Shown here: positions 50,301 to 63,100 of the stretch, in pieces
Layout of the letters: each line of letters begins with the position of its first letter
Position numbering within the stretch: position 1 is the stretch's first letter
NCBI GenBank assembly: GCA_009869945.1
Contig: WIXG01000038.1
Location: forward strand, 283,115-347,114
Origin: Mesaphorura yosii
Taxonomy: Eukaryota > Arthropoda > Collembola > Poduromorpha > Tullbergiidae
DNA length: 64,000 nucleotides
Direction of reading: 5' to 3'
Made by a program: the position numbers and the translations under genes
The notes under the pieces: model-generated
The model's database searches: none
What the model was told of the DNA's origin: nothing
Seen by the model: only the letters and a program-made list of their open reading frames with translations

Positions 50301-53300
50301 TGCTCGACGTTCCTACGCAAAACTTATGTGCCAGAGGAAATTATGATTACGAATTCTAAGAGAATACGTTCTTCAGCAGATTCAAACAAGGAGAAAGCCA
50401 GGGAAACATTTTTTTTTCAAGCAGGCTCACTCAAGGCGTCTGTCTTTCTCCCTGTCTGCCTGCCTTCAGTGGCTTCTCCATTTGAAATCAAACCCAAGAT
50501 GTTTCTCCGTTGCGAAGCCGCTTCATTTTATTTACTGTCCTTCGCTGTATGAAGGCATGAGGGACGAGATAAGCGATATCATCAGTAAAGTCTTCCATCC
50601 CTCCATCCCAATCATGACGGTCATATCGTCTTTAAATTTTTGTTAAAAATATGTGCATAAAAAATTGGAGTTTGCCATTATCTTCTTCACCGGCACGGCA
50701 CAAGTTTTTGGAGTGCTGCATGTATTGAGCATTTCTGTATTCCAAACCAGAAATTGGCACGTGTGCAAATTCTATTCACTGCATTGTGTGTGGCTTGTAC
50801 GATGCTATTAAAGTTGTTCGCTTATTATCTTTTCTAAATCTGAACTCGGTTGCGTCTTTTTGAATAATTGGACATGGAAGCACGATGCGAAATTGATCGA
50901 AGGGCAGGCAAATAATGGCACGGCACGGAAGAAGATGCATCAGACTAAAAGCGCACAGAGATTCCTTGAAAATAAAATAGCTGTGGCTGGCGTTTGCGAT
51001 TCAGTTATTACTGTTACATATACATATTTATGGAGTGAAATAATAATATTTGAAATGGTTCAAAGACGGAGTCGGAGCAGGCAAGATATTTTCTGCTCTG
51101 TTCTGACTCAGAGTAACTCGTTGCAATCAGAACCGAGTCTCTTGGGTGCACTTACTTACTGCAAAGAAATAACCTCAATTTATTTCGCACTGTGCAGTTG
51201 ATGCACTAAATTGCATTAGCTTCAGGTATTGCCGTAATATCGCACATCAAAACAGACTCAAGTAATTTGACCGCCTTTGTCTTTTCTGGTGGAGACCGCA
51301 ACGCAAAGAAAGGCGAAGCCTGGGCGGAGTTAATCTCGCAGAATATAATTATAGCATAGTAAATTCGAACGTGCTCTTTAATTTGGAGCTTAAGTCGGTT
51401 CAGACCCCAAGCCAACATCAAAGCCGTTGTCTTGCGCTTCAAAATCTAATCTTCAGGATAAACACGTCCGGCGCGGCCATGCTTCGTTTTCACCCAGTCA
51501 AACGACATTTATTGTTTGCGGTGGCGCGCCAGTGCGATGGATTCTTATATATATTTCGTATCGAATTCTGCTCAGATAATTTTCCCCATCCTCAAAATGG
51601 CTTCGTATATTGTTATACCTCATAATAATAAATACTAATAATATGAGAAATTGAACTGCGGCGGACACATTGTCTGTACGTGCAGGCGGGTACAAACAGC
51701 GCGGGCAGAAGGGAAAGTTTATATTGACAACGGATCTAATTAAATACAAAGTAGGCAAGGCGAAAGCAGGCACTGAAGCCGTTGAAGCTTTTGAACGAAC
51801 TGTGCTCTGCTGAACAATTTGTACGACGACCACAACATCAGATACGACCCTCGTTTCATATGGCGGGTTGGTTTATTATAAATTTAAATTGAAGCGGCCA
51901 ATGCTGAAGCTGCTGGCCAGGCTTTCAAGAAGAAGAATTCCCTGGTTTCTTCGCTACCGCTGAAACCTATTCCATCTGCGATAGCGTCCTTTGATGAATG
52001 ACAGTTGATCTTCGTCTGGGGACCAAATGACCTGAGGTGGTGCTACACGTGAGCAGGCAACCGGACACGATGACGTTTGCATACTGAGAATACTGCCGGA
52101 ATTTCGAATTGCGATTTGAAGTGGACAAAGATGAAATGACTTGGAAGGATTTAATAACATGCGCTGTGCTGTGCCTGAGTAATATTCTTCATATCGAATA
52201 TTTCTCCTGACAAATGCACGTGTACACCAGTTCGTCTACGTATGTATACTATTGTCACAAACAAGTCTGTGTGGTTTTTCCTAAAAATCTTTCGTAGTCT
52301 GGTCTGGTCTCTGGAAATCAAGTGATTCAAAAGGTAATGGTGCACGTTCGGAGAAATGTTAGTGTACAATGTCCAATTCATGGAGCACGAGAGACGCAGA
52401 CGGAGTAATAATGGAATGATGAAAGCAGAATGTTCCCGTCTCCTTCCGCTTCACCACATATTAAACGCGCGCGCGGCAAGGGCACATTTTTCTCTCTCCG
52501 ACTGAATTCAAGTCCACGTACGTGTGCTCTGTTCTGCTTTTCCCGTGCGTGTAAGATGATAATGCCATGATCAAAAACATCGGAAATTTTCCATTTTGAA
52601 CCAATCACAATTTATATTTCAGCCGTATCATGTCGCGGTCGCATGAGGCAGCATCGTTTTTTCATTGTCCCAATATTGATCGGGACGGCAAGACGCAAGA
52701 TGTTCGGAGGGCTCGAGCGTGCAGATTTCTTTCTTCTCTTCTCTAAACTACGTTTACAGTAATATAATCAGCTTTGAGCCTCTCTTTAGAAATCTTCAAA
52801 AGAATGACAGACAAGACGAGGCAGTTGTTCTCGTGGACAACCTACCTCGCGATATGCGATTTGCGAAAAAGTGTGAGCCACGCCATACAAGGCGAGCCAG
52901 GACTGAGAAATCGTATTGTCTGTAATCTGCACGCTCACGCTTACGTCTCCAGTAAAGACGATTTATAGATTCTTTGCGAGTATAAGACAAGACGCAAAAC
53001 TGTCTTTTGAAAAGACCTGATTTCTTTTTAGACTCTACGGGGAAATGAACCTCAGGAAAGCAGCATCGCATTGCGGTGAGGCGGTTTCTACAAAGTGAAG
53101 CTGTGTTCTGCGCGTTTAAACTTTTGTAATGATGTAATATTCTCCAGCAGATAATTTCAAACGGTCACCTTACAAATGTGGACTAAGAATGCGAACCTTT
53201 AGTCAATGTTGAAAAGAAAGTTTCTTCTTGTGTGTAATTGCAGTAGCAAGGCGCGTCCGTCCGCCCGTCTGGTGTGCTGCCGGAAACTGGGAATTTGAGC

Positions 53301-56300
53301 ATTTACCCTATCCAAGTTGAATGAATTCCGGACCATACAATACAACGGAGAGCAAGAGCAACGTCGTTGGCAAATCCCTCACATACCAATTATTCTTTAA
53401 GCAGTGGACAAAGTACGAATTAACGAACAAAGTGGTCTCCTTAAAATATTCCTTTTGACGTGCTTCGACGCTCTGCCTTTCATTTCCGAGATGCTTCAGC
53501 CTGTAATTTGTCGTTTATTTAAAGATCAGACGTGGCGTGTGTATGCTGAGCAGACGCAGGGCACAAAACCTTCTGAAATCAAATACAAAATCATCCAAGT
53601 TTGGTTCGTTTTGGTTGCCTGAAGTTTTCGTTTTTTATTTAATCGGACAACGTGGCTATGATGCTTTGATGCTATTTTACATTCCCTCCCATTTGTGATG
53701 ATTTGAAAGAAAACAATTTATCTGAAAGTATTTTGTAGTACAAAGTGGAACCATTTACAAAGTTGATGCTGATGTAATTGTAACAGAACAAAGTGAGCCA
53801 TTGAACTCAAATATTCCTTCATCACATTCCTCGATTGTAACGAAATCTACGCATGTATTTCATGTTTGATTCATGTGAGCCTGATTGACAATGAAAACAT
53901 GCGAGGTTTCAATGCTGAAGTTGTTGTTTGATTCACAAATTGAATTTCAGCAGACAACCATGAAAAACAAAGACGAGCAAAAATTCCGCGGCAAAGAATT
54001 AATGGTCGGATTGATCTAATGATTCGCCTGTCTGTGCCTTGCCCGGCCATGTTGGAGTGATGACTTTGTTCTCGTACGCCTGAAGGAAAAGCACGTGTGG
54101 AATTCGCATGCGAGCGTCGGCCGCACGTGTGCGACGGCTCGCCAATGTAAACAAATGTGAGCAAGGTTGCTGGCTCTTCAGACGACCGTGTTATTAATTT
54201 CACGATTCACATGCCTGATGATGGATTACGATGACATGAGATTCACGATTCACAATTCACAGTAATAACAATCTTTGCCATTGCCATTGCAGTCACTGCT
54301 TTTCAATTACGACTGATGAATGTGAGTTGTAATTTCATTTCAGTGGCATTGATAAATGTTGGTCGTGGCGGGCTGTGATGAGCCAGCGCGATTTTCTTGT
54401 CCGCATGAACCATAGTACAGCACCTGGGATATATAGCTTGCTAACGCGAAGAAAGATTAAGTAGGTGTCTGTTGATCAACACAAACTCGCATGATTAATA
54501 GCCGTCTGTACGCGTATTTTTGTTTTTGGCATCAGTGGCGAGTTGGCGATAGTTGAGGCAATGCAGCGACAGCAGCGAGTTAATTTCGAGAAATGCAGGA
54601 CAGGGATTACGAAGTTTGCTTCTCGTACACTTTCAGACACACGCCCGACCTTGAAAAAGACGAACTCCATCAAACCAACCCCTGATTTGCGAATTGCATT
54701 TAATTCAGGGTCAAATTTTGACCTTCAATTGACAGTATAACAATTTTATAGCGTAATTCGAAAAACTTCTGAATTTCTTTATGTAATCCAGGATGTTTTC
54801 ATAATCCTTTTAGTCTGTATTCTCTGTGTAATGGAAACTGGGAATCACCTCTGCTTCGATAAAAGAAGTTACAGTGCTATACTTTGCCAGGACAATTTTG
54901 GCCTGGACTAAATTAGCGGACAATCTGGTTCCATTAAGTATCAATTTGTTTAGTCTAATCTCACCTAAAGTCTAAGGGTTATCGACTCACCGTGTCCGTG
55001 TGAGATTAGTTTTACTTTTCGCAGTTCGTGCTTGCATGAAACATGTGCGTGCATTACCGCATGTCATGTCAAAGGAAGCACGAAGTCCGAAGCTCAGAAG
55101 CCAAAGAACAGCACGGCATGGCATAGCGAACGCAAAAATAATCTCTTAATCAAATTTGTATTTGATATCAGTCATTGATATCGTATTAGCCCATTTCTCA
55201 TGTCCGTCCGCTTTCACTTTCACTGAACAAAGCAGCTCGCTTCCAAGACGCACACGTACAAATTTCGAAAATCTAATCTGCCTTCAGCGCCAGCAGCGCG
55301 CCCGTCCTTCCACCATCAAGTAAATAAAGGTGGGCGAGCGGAGGAGCGTTTTGTCAGATTTTCCCTACCTCTCGGCACTTTCTTTCGCATTCGCATTCTG
55401 TTTTATTGTTCCGGCTCACTTGTATGACAGCTCGAGAAATGAAAAGAATGCAGAGCAAGAAAGAAAATCATACGTATGGCGTATACTTGTTGGATGGGTT
55501 TCAACGTCTTTATTTCGCTTCTAATATATCGCGGGCAACAATGGAGAGGGAGCCTAAAAGCTTCTTCATTTTCCCATTCCGAATATCATCGACACAATGT
55601 AGCTTTTTCCTGCTCGCATTTGTTCCCAGGAATTTGCAGCGGCGCCCTCGCGCTTTTGCGATTTGTGCAAAGAAACAGGCGAGCGAGGACGAACTCGATT
55701 GCGAAAAATAAAAGTTACATGCTCATCCTTCTTCCATCTCTCCAAGGCAGTTATTCTTGGCCATCGTAAACTGAATCCAAGTTTGTACTCAAGCACACAT
55801 TTCTTTTCGAGTTCGCATCGGCACATTGCGCAGATTTGGCCTTTCCATATAAATAAAAAGTAAAAGTACGGGAAAAGTAAATGATAGCATTGAAAAGGGA
55901 GAGAAGAAGAAAAGACATACGAAAGAGCAATTGACATAAATTTCATTTTCTGCAGTGCGTTCGGCCTTCCCTTCGCGTGTTCGCTGCACTGCATTGCAGC
56001 GAGTGTTTGGCTTTTCAGTTATAAAAATGTCACCAGGCGCTCAGCCTTCGTAATGCATCCGCTTTCGAGCAGCAGTTTATCTGACTTGTATGGGACAAGG
56101 GCTAAGACGATAAAATTGCACTGCACGGATTTTTGCGGGTTTCGCCAAAGAATGTGCTTATGCTCTGATTTTATTTGTGAGTGTCCATGCATGGTTTAAA
56201 TCTTCGCACACGGAACGTTGTCGCTCATAACCGTAACTACTGTTCTATTGCGCAAACAAAGTGATTTCTTGGAACTTCATGCGGCAACAATTTCCTGTCT

Positions 56301-59300
56301 CCTGAAAAGTAAAAGCTCTTTGATCGGGGTAGATTCCGGGAATTGTTTGGTCGCAGAATAAAAAATGAATCGAAAGCTTCCTTATTACACTAAAGAGCAT
56401 CCACTTAATTGCGCTTTCTCTAGAATCGTCCGCTGTCGCTTTTGGCGATTTTTGTTGACCTGACCTCGCGGCTCAACTTTTTTAACGTTGCGTGGATACT
56501 CGAACGTCGACCAGCCTATTTCGCAATTCGCAGACAGACGTTCACGTGCTCCTTACATGCAATGAATAAAAAAGTAAAATGCGCTCATTATTTTTTGTGA
56601 AACGAATTTCCTTTGAAATTACGAACAAAACTGAAAACCTGAGAAAAGCTGCGCGTTTGAATACAAGCCTAATTTAATCCGAGACGGCTTCAATGAACTA
56701 ATCCATCCGGAACAAATCTACCTAGTTGAAATCTACCTCAACAAATCTACCCGTGGAAATAATCTACCGAGTAATATTCTACCAAATTAAAAAAATCTAC
56801 CCCTTCAATAGGGTCGGTCAGCTTATACCAATGTGTCATTGGGGGAAACAGTGCAGGTCCACTAGCAGGCAAGTCTCTATTACGAACCCGGGGTAGGGAA
56901 CGAATACAGGATGGAAAAATATTCACATATGAAATACAAAATATGAGAATGCTCCTAGCACCCACTATCAATGTGAACAAAGTATTAATAAAACGGGTAG
57001 ATTTCTCGTGGGCAGATTTGTTCCTCGGTAGGTTTCAACCGGGTAGATTTGTTCCAGGTGGATTAGTGCCTGTAACGAGACGGCTCATTGTAACAGTGGC
57101 TCTTTTCCTTGTTAAAATCGTGCGTGTCCAAATTCTCCAAGATGATGAGTGAATTTTTACCGGCGCGTGGGCAATTATTTCCTTCTGATTTCACGTGTCA
57201 AATGATTTGTCGACCGTTAGTCGTTATCAATTCAAATTCCGAGAAGAGCACGCCGAACATACGAAAATACGACGAAAAAGCAGGAGACCATTAAAAAGAA
57301 GCAAATTCAAGATCCAATTGCCGTGTAATAAATATCAAATACATAAATAAAGTCATGAATACAGGCAAAAATAGTTATGGCTCATTAATTTTAAGACTAC
57401 CTCAGACTTGCTTTAAACTCGTATGGCAGACTGATAACGGCAAGCCCAAATGATTTGTGTATATATACGGATTTCGATGCTTTCAATTGCCGCCGTCTCA
57501 ATTTTCTCGTTTGCTCAGTGATAAACTCAAGTTTTCCTTCTCAATGCGTCGCCACTCCTTTCTGCGTTCCATTCCAAGCAAACTGAAGGCTGCAAAACGC
57601 AAGGCTGACCTTCACAACTTCGCGTTCGGGTAAGCTACGGCGTGGCCTACCCAAACGTTAACCCTTTTAGCTGATGATCTCCACGAAAGCAGCATGCACT
57701 GTAAAACTTTGCAAACTCATTCTAGCGAATGTAATGAGAACTCTCAGTGTACGGAAGAAGCAGAGAAGACATTAAACACTTTAGAAAAATAACTCACAGT
57801 TAGAGAAAGGCGAAAGAGATTAAGCGCGGATGAGTAAGCACAATGAGCTGGAGCAGAAACGTAATAATTTCACAGTTGCCAGCTGTCATTTACAAAATAA
57901 TAAAAACAATATATTATTACAATGCACTGCTACAATACTTCAGCAGTATTGCATAAGAAGCAGCCGCCGAGAAATAAAGTTTGTTCATCGGGTGCAATGT
58001 GAAAGACGAGAAGAAGTGTACGGATGAATAAAATTAACGCAGCCGAAACAAACTCCCGGCCGCCTTCTTTAAATAGAAGAAAGTTGTTCTCTCCTCACCG
58101 ACGAATGCGAATGCGGCGCGTGGCGGGCGCTTTGCTGGCAGGGGTTTGATCTGAGGAATGGGCCCGTTTTGTCATTGTCTCATTAACATGTTCGGATGTA
58201 CAGCATCAAGCGACAGAAATCTGAGTGAGCGCAAAATCGGCCCGGCATTCACAGAATTTGCTGCCTGCTGACGCTGTCGGAAGTTGATAGTTGATGCACT
58301 CGAAGGAAACAAGGAAAAATGAGACGAGAGCTTATACGAATCATTTTCATAATTGTATTATGAGACGCTAAAAATTCGCAGCCAGGAGCGGAGTGGAAAC
58401 CTTGAAGAAATCCGAGCGATGGGTTTCAATCCTCTCAACCGTAATTTCCGAAATTGTGCTTGGAGAAAAGTGACGGAGTGGCAAACACGTGACAGCAGTC
58501 CTTGCATCATCCTCCACAACCATCACAAATATTCTGCCCCTCGCTGCAATCGCACCCGGCCTCCTTGAACGATTTCAGCAATGCGGCGGCACTTTTTATC
58601 TGCTTATCAGGTGTCCGCATCGCTTCTCGCTCCGACAAACTAGTAATTCCGGCGCTGACAGTTTAAACCGATCGAAAGCATTGCTTTCGCATCTATTGAC
58701 CTTCCCAGCTATAAAATGCATTAAATGCAGGTGAAGTGAAACAGATTTCAATGAAATCTGAAAGATCAGTGAAAGGTTGCGAGATATGAGAAATGGAGTA
58801 AAATCGTTTGAAAAAATTGAAAAGGAAGAAAAATGGCAATATTTTGCGCGACCTTTCGCTGCGTGTGACACTAACTTTCATCTCCAAATATTATTATATA
58901 TCACTTTTGCAGACCGCTGAACATAAATTGCAAGTTCAGTTGTCCGTGAAAAGCGGAATGGAAAGAATAATACGCACGGGCAATGTATCTTGCGTGCTTG
59001 CTGGCTCGCTCCCGTCTTACGGCTGAGACACCAGTCTTTGTTCTATTTTCGTACCCAGAACCCGCATACTTTCTCTCGCACGGGAGAAAGTCCACTCCTC
59101 AAGTTCAGTCTTTAGTCTCTAGCACAAATCATTCGCAGACTAATTTAATACGGCAGCGAATTGACCTCTCAACAAACTACAGCGTGTCAGAACGTTATGA
59201 AGTGTGGTTCAAGAAACTAAATCTTGACATCAAATCTAATACGCCTTGTCTACACTGCGGCTTTCTTCTGATGCCCTACGGTTAAAGCCAGGGAATGGTA

Positions 59301-60177
59301 AAATGAACCCGGTCGTGTCCTTGACTTGCCGTTCCGGCGGGCATGGGCAAATATTTGCACCGAATTCCGACGCCCCTATTGCGTAGTCACTTGCAAATGA
59401 AAGCAAGCGAATTCTTGCGAACGTGAGCACAGCACGCCAAATTATTATTAATGTGTCAAATTGCTATTGCTATTGCTTGTCATGCTGAATAACAATTTTT
59501 GGCGAAATGCGAAATATGTAAATTACAAATCCATTAGTAAACCAACAGAATGTATACTTGGCATTTGTCTGCCCGTTCGTTAGCCGTGAACTTTCGCGCA
59601 AATTCGAGTAAAGTGCATTCGTGCTGCAAAGCCATTAATTAATGGATGGATAATTGAAATTTTGATTTTATGCATTTCAGCTGTTGCTGTCTCAGTCAGC
59701 GCTTGGACTCTGGTCGCCATTTCAGTGGAAAGATATTACGCTATCTGCCATCCGCTCACATCACGGAGATGGCAGACGCTCTCGCACGCGTACAAAATCA
59801 TCACTGTGGTCTGGGTGGCGAGTCTCATCTGCATGTCTCCCATCGCGATTCTCAGCGTGTTGCTCCCAACAAAAACTGCGGGTAAGAAGAATCGTGGAGT
59901 TTCGGGCCAACTGCTTGTGACTTGCGAACTCGTCGATTTGCACAGTCATTAAGCAAATGCACGAGTCGAGACTCGCGCCGAGTTTGAAATGAAAATTCCA
60001 ATCATTTTCTGCTCTTTCCATTGCCAGGGAGGCACAAATGTCGTGAGATGTGGCCTGCGAAGGAATTGGAGCAAGTATACACCGTATTTCTTGACACCAT
60101 TCTTCTTGTGCTCCCACTCGGCATCATGACAGTCAAGTACAGTCTCATCACAAGGACGCTGTGGGCAGCGGGCAGCG
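35306..60177 (+). CDS. CCKLR: Cholecystokinin/sulfakinin-like GPCR, 5' part (TM1-TM5; gene runs past the window)
   Basis: Exons: 35306-35630, 35920-36024, 59681-59881, 60028-60177. They encode 260 codons plus one base, open at the 3' end. The extracellular N-terminus has three N-glycosylation sequons (N13, N38, N46). TM1 holds GNVLVILTLV (N81). TM2 is read across the first junction as NLSFS-DLLVGVFCMPF. C136 before TM3 and C215 in the second extracellular loop can form the usual disulfide. TM3 ends in SVERYYAICHPL (an ERY variant of DRY), followed by SRRWQTLSHAYKII, a signature of CCK receptors. HKCREMWP and TM5 follow. Known role: Gq-type receptor for CCK or, in arthropods, sulfakinin, which regulates feeding. 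The start ATG has AAAATGA context. TM6, TM7 and the C-tail were not found up to 64,000. Another peptide GPCR class is possible but less likely given SRRWQT-SHA. Confidence 0.86.
37194..37211 (+). repeat. Short CTG/TGC microsatellite
   Basis: About six uninterrupted CTG units inside the large receptor intron. Confidence 0.7.
56690..57075. mobile_element. 386-bp inverted-repeat element with a 10-bp target duplication (MULE-like)
   Basis: Left arm from 56697 reads ACTAATCCATCCGGAACAAA; the reverse complement of the right arm (ending 57067) reads ACTAATCCACCTGGAACAAA. Similarity continues for about 70 bp (roughly 56697-56768 and 56994-57067), and both arms are built from repeats of AAATCTACC. 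Direct repeats CGAGACGGCT flank the element (56680-56689 and 57076-57085). Long terminal inverted repeats with a 9-10 bp target duplication point to a Mutator-like non-autonomous element; no coding sequence is present. The outermost few bases of the arms match poorly, so the exact ends may shift by a few bases. Confidence 0.78.
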
Positions 60178-63100
60178 GTGAGTTTTACAGATCAATTTAT
60201 GTGCAATGTGCATTGTGAAATTCAAGCACTCTGGACAAAAACTGTGGCCTACACCAATCAGTTGGCATTTGTGTCCTGTGAATAAAGTGGAAAAAACGAG
60301 GTTTTCATATTGAATGTCTGCATGTACGAGTGAATGCCGCCTGTGCCTGTCTTTCAGGCTGGGTCTCCGACACATTAATATTTGCATATAAATTGGTGAG
60401 TGGCGGACCGCACAGCTCTATTCTATTTTTAGTATGAACTTTAATTCAGACTTGCAGCATAAAAGCAGTAAAATGTATTTATAGCTCCATAGCATTCGCA
60501 GAGGGAGAAGGAGTTATGAACCAACACCAGTCGTCGTGTTCGACAGTGCATTAAAGCAGTTTATCGACACAATTCCACTTTTTCCGCTAAAATGTCATCG
60601 GTTCGATGCTCCATTTGCGAGAATCAAGCAAGAGAAAGTGAAGACTGACACTAAAAATGCATATATTGGTCCCCGAGCCTCGGTCCATACAATTTAAGAC
60701 TGTGTAATGCTTGTCCATTGTGAGAAAAATTTGCAACGTCGTACGAGTCGGGTTATTGAGTAAGAAGTGAGGGTTCATACTTCAAGATGAGATCGTAATG
60801 TTCCTGGTTCCTGGGATAACGAGATTTGCAATTCGCCTGAGAACAATTCGAGGCATTCTCTTGCTCTTTCACTTCTGTAGTAACGCGACGATTAGCATTA
60901 TATTACCTTGCCATTTCTCTTCACAACGCTCACTCAAACGCGAACCTCAAGATTTTTTGCATGTCAGCAGAATAAAGTTCAATCACTTGTCAGCGTCGGT
61001 GCTGAGTGAGCATCATTCTTTTCCGTGTAATATCCGTATTCCTTCTACGCAACCGTGTGAACATTCCCACACAAGGGCTTGTTTCCCAAGGCCACGAGAT
61101 TTTAAAGCAGATTTTCCTCAGCTCTTCTTCTCTTCTGGACTGCTGCACAATTCTCAATTAACGTTGCTGGATAATTCAAACCCTCTTTTCTGCAAATCCA
61201 CCTTTCTCTTCCTCTTTCTCATAAATCTTTCTTATTCGGAGATTAGGAAAGTTTGATGACATTCACAAATTTTGTAATTTCAAAGTTTCAGAGCAAGCAA
61301 GTCGTCCCTCCAAGGCTTAACAATGACTTAACTGTGCGCTGCGTTGTTTCACCAAAAATTTCGGCCGAAGAATTTCTTAGGTTAAATCTTAGAATCTTTC
61401 ATTCGCAACATCTTGCCTGTACACCAAATTCTTACATACCAAAAGTGTTCGTGGCTGTTGCGCCATAAAATGGCGCATGCAAAATGGACGACAAATTGCA
61501 TGCCTCGTTACTCAAAACAGCTGAAGCTGAAGAAAGGAAGTCATTCCACTCTGGAAGCTATCAGAAAAGTCGCAAAGGCACTGGAACTTTGCTCCTTTAC
61601 TTTGTGCAAACATCAATTTATTTCTTCGGTATAATCTAACTAGCTCCGTATCGTAATATACGTTCTGCTTCGCGGCTGGGCTCCGCAAGGAAGAGAACTG
61701 AGACGGGTTATTAAAAATCACACCAGAATAAAGTACGGGCCGCATCCGGGTGGCAGTAATTGAGGCTGCATCATAAATCTATCATCTTCTGTCTCCAGCA
61801 AAGTTTACTTTCACTTTCTTGCCTCATTTGTTCGCCGTGCCTGCCCCAAATGGACCGACCTTCTGCTTGTCATAATCTCAATACCCTTTTAATTCCTGAA
61901 AATTTATCACTTCCAGTATGCTTAAAATAGAGTTCTCTCCGCTTCCACTCCATCAAAGAGAAAACCTGCTTTTCGTTGTACGCGACGCGATTCAGAAAAA
62001 GAATTCATGTGACTGCACGGGGTTTTGGCTTGGTCCAATTGATTTATGAATTATCAAACGGTGGCCTTCAAGAAAAGCTTACATTGACAATTCTGACCTT
62101 CTGTCACTAATTCTAATTCTAGGAAGTGGGTCCAATTATAGCTCGCATTATCATTGCTGTCAAGGGGCTTTCATATTCCACTGAAAGGGGACGAAATGAA
62201 TGAAACGAAAAAAACTTTAGGCATTTAACTTGTCATTCGAGTTCTATGCCGTACTCACAACGGCCTCAACGGCGTGGCAGCAGGATTTCCATATTTGAGA
62301 CAAACACTGAAACACTGACGCCGAACCCAAGACGAATGCTGCCTTTCATTTATTTGAAATTTATTTTTGGAACATCGTGCCTTCGAGTCTTTTCATGAGA
62401 AAATTGTCATTTTATGTCATTTAATAACAAAATCCGCAAGTGGAAAGGGGAAGTAAGAAAATTACGGGTTCTAATAGTATGGAGAGAATGAAGAGCGGAT
62501 TGAATAAAAGACTTAATGAGGTGAAAGCTTTTTTACTCTCGTGAATTTGTTGTTCGCCACATCTCTGAAAGCCTAAAACAGTGCAATAACAGTAACATTT
62601 CTCTCACGAAGCTAAAAACGTGATGCATTCACAATCCGGCCATCGCCTCAGCGAATGCAAAGATTCTTGATTTCGGCTCTATTCCGGTCTGGCACAGATT
62701 CCAAGTGCAGTATTTCGACACTCACATTAATAATTTTGAACCCACTTCCCATGAAAAAATCTGATTAACTTTTCGGGCTTGTAAGCGCCATTTTTATTGG
62801 AAGGATGCTGCAGTCAAGTGTGTAATTCTAATTTCATTTGTGGATTCTGAACGCCTTCTTCATGCAGGCAAATTCCGTGCGATCGGTAATTACATTTTTG
62901 TGAAATGAATTTATTTCGAGGTTGGCTTTCATCCACGGCGTGCATATTTATTCAGTTTCGTTTAATTTTCAGCGTGTACATGAACAAAAGTTAGCATTTT
63001 CTTTTATGTGAATGCAAAAATTATTTCAAATCACGACTGCATAGAAGCGAGGCTCTTTCGCTTGTTTACGCTCTTGAATTTACAGAAGGTTATGTGTGTA

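Larger units (their letters stand above)
36025..59680 (+). other. 23.7-kb intron of the receptor gene
   Basis: The donor GTAAGTG follows exon 2 and the acceptor TGCATTTCAG precedes exon 3; both phases are 1 and the joined protein runs YLQ-AVAVSVSAW. No nested gene was recognised. The longest frames (for example 43,535-43,915 and 48,834-49,112) match nothing known. The intron contains a (TGC)n run at about 37,194-37,211, several short simple repeats and the inverted-repeat element at 56,690-57,075. Confidence 0.8.

Noticed and set aside
54196-54262. Repeated GATTCAC motifs
   Set aside because: Only short, imperfect direct repeats; no unit structure or flanking duplication.
60798-61256. 152-codon frame after receptor exon 4 as TM6/TM7 exon
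   Set aside because: It lacks CWxP and NPxxY motifs and has no seven-helix character, and no phase-1 acceptor fits.
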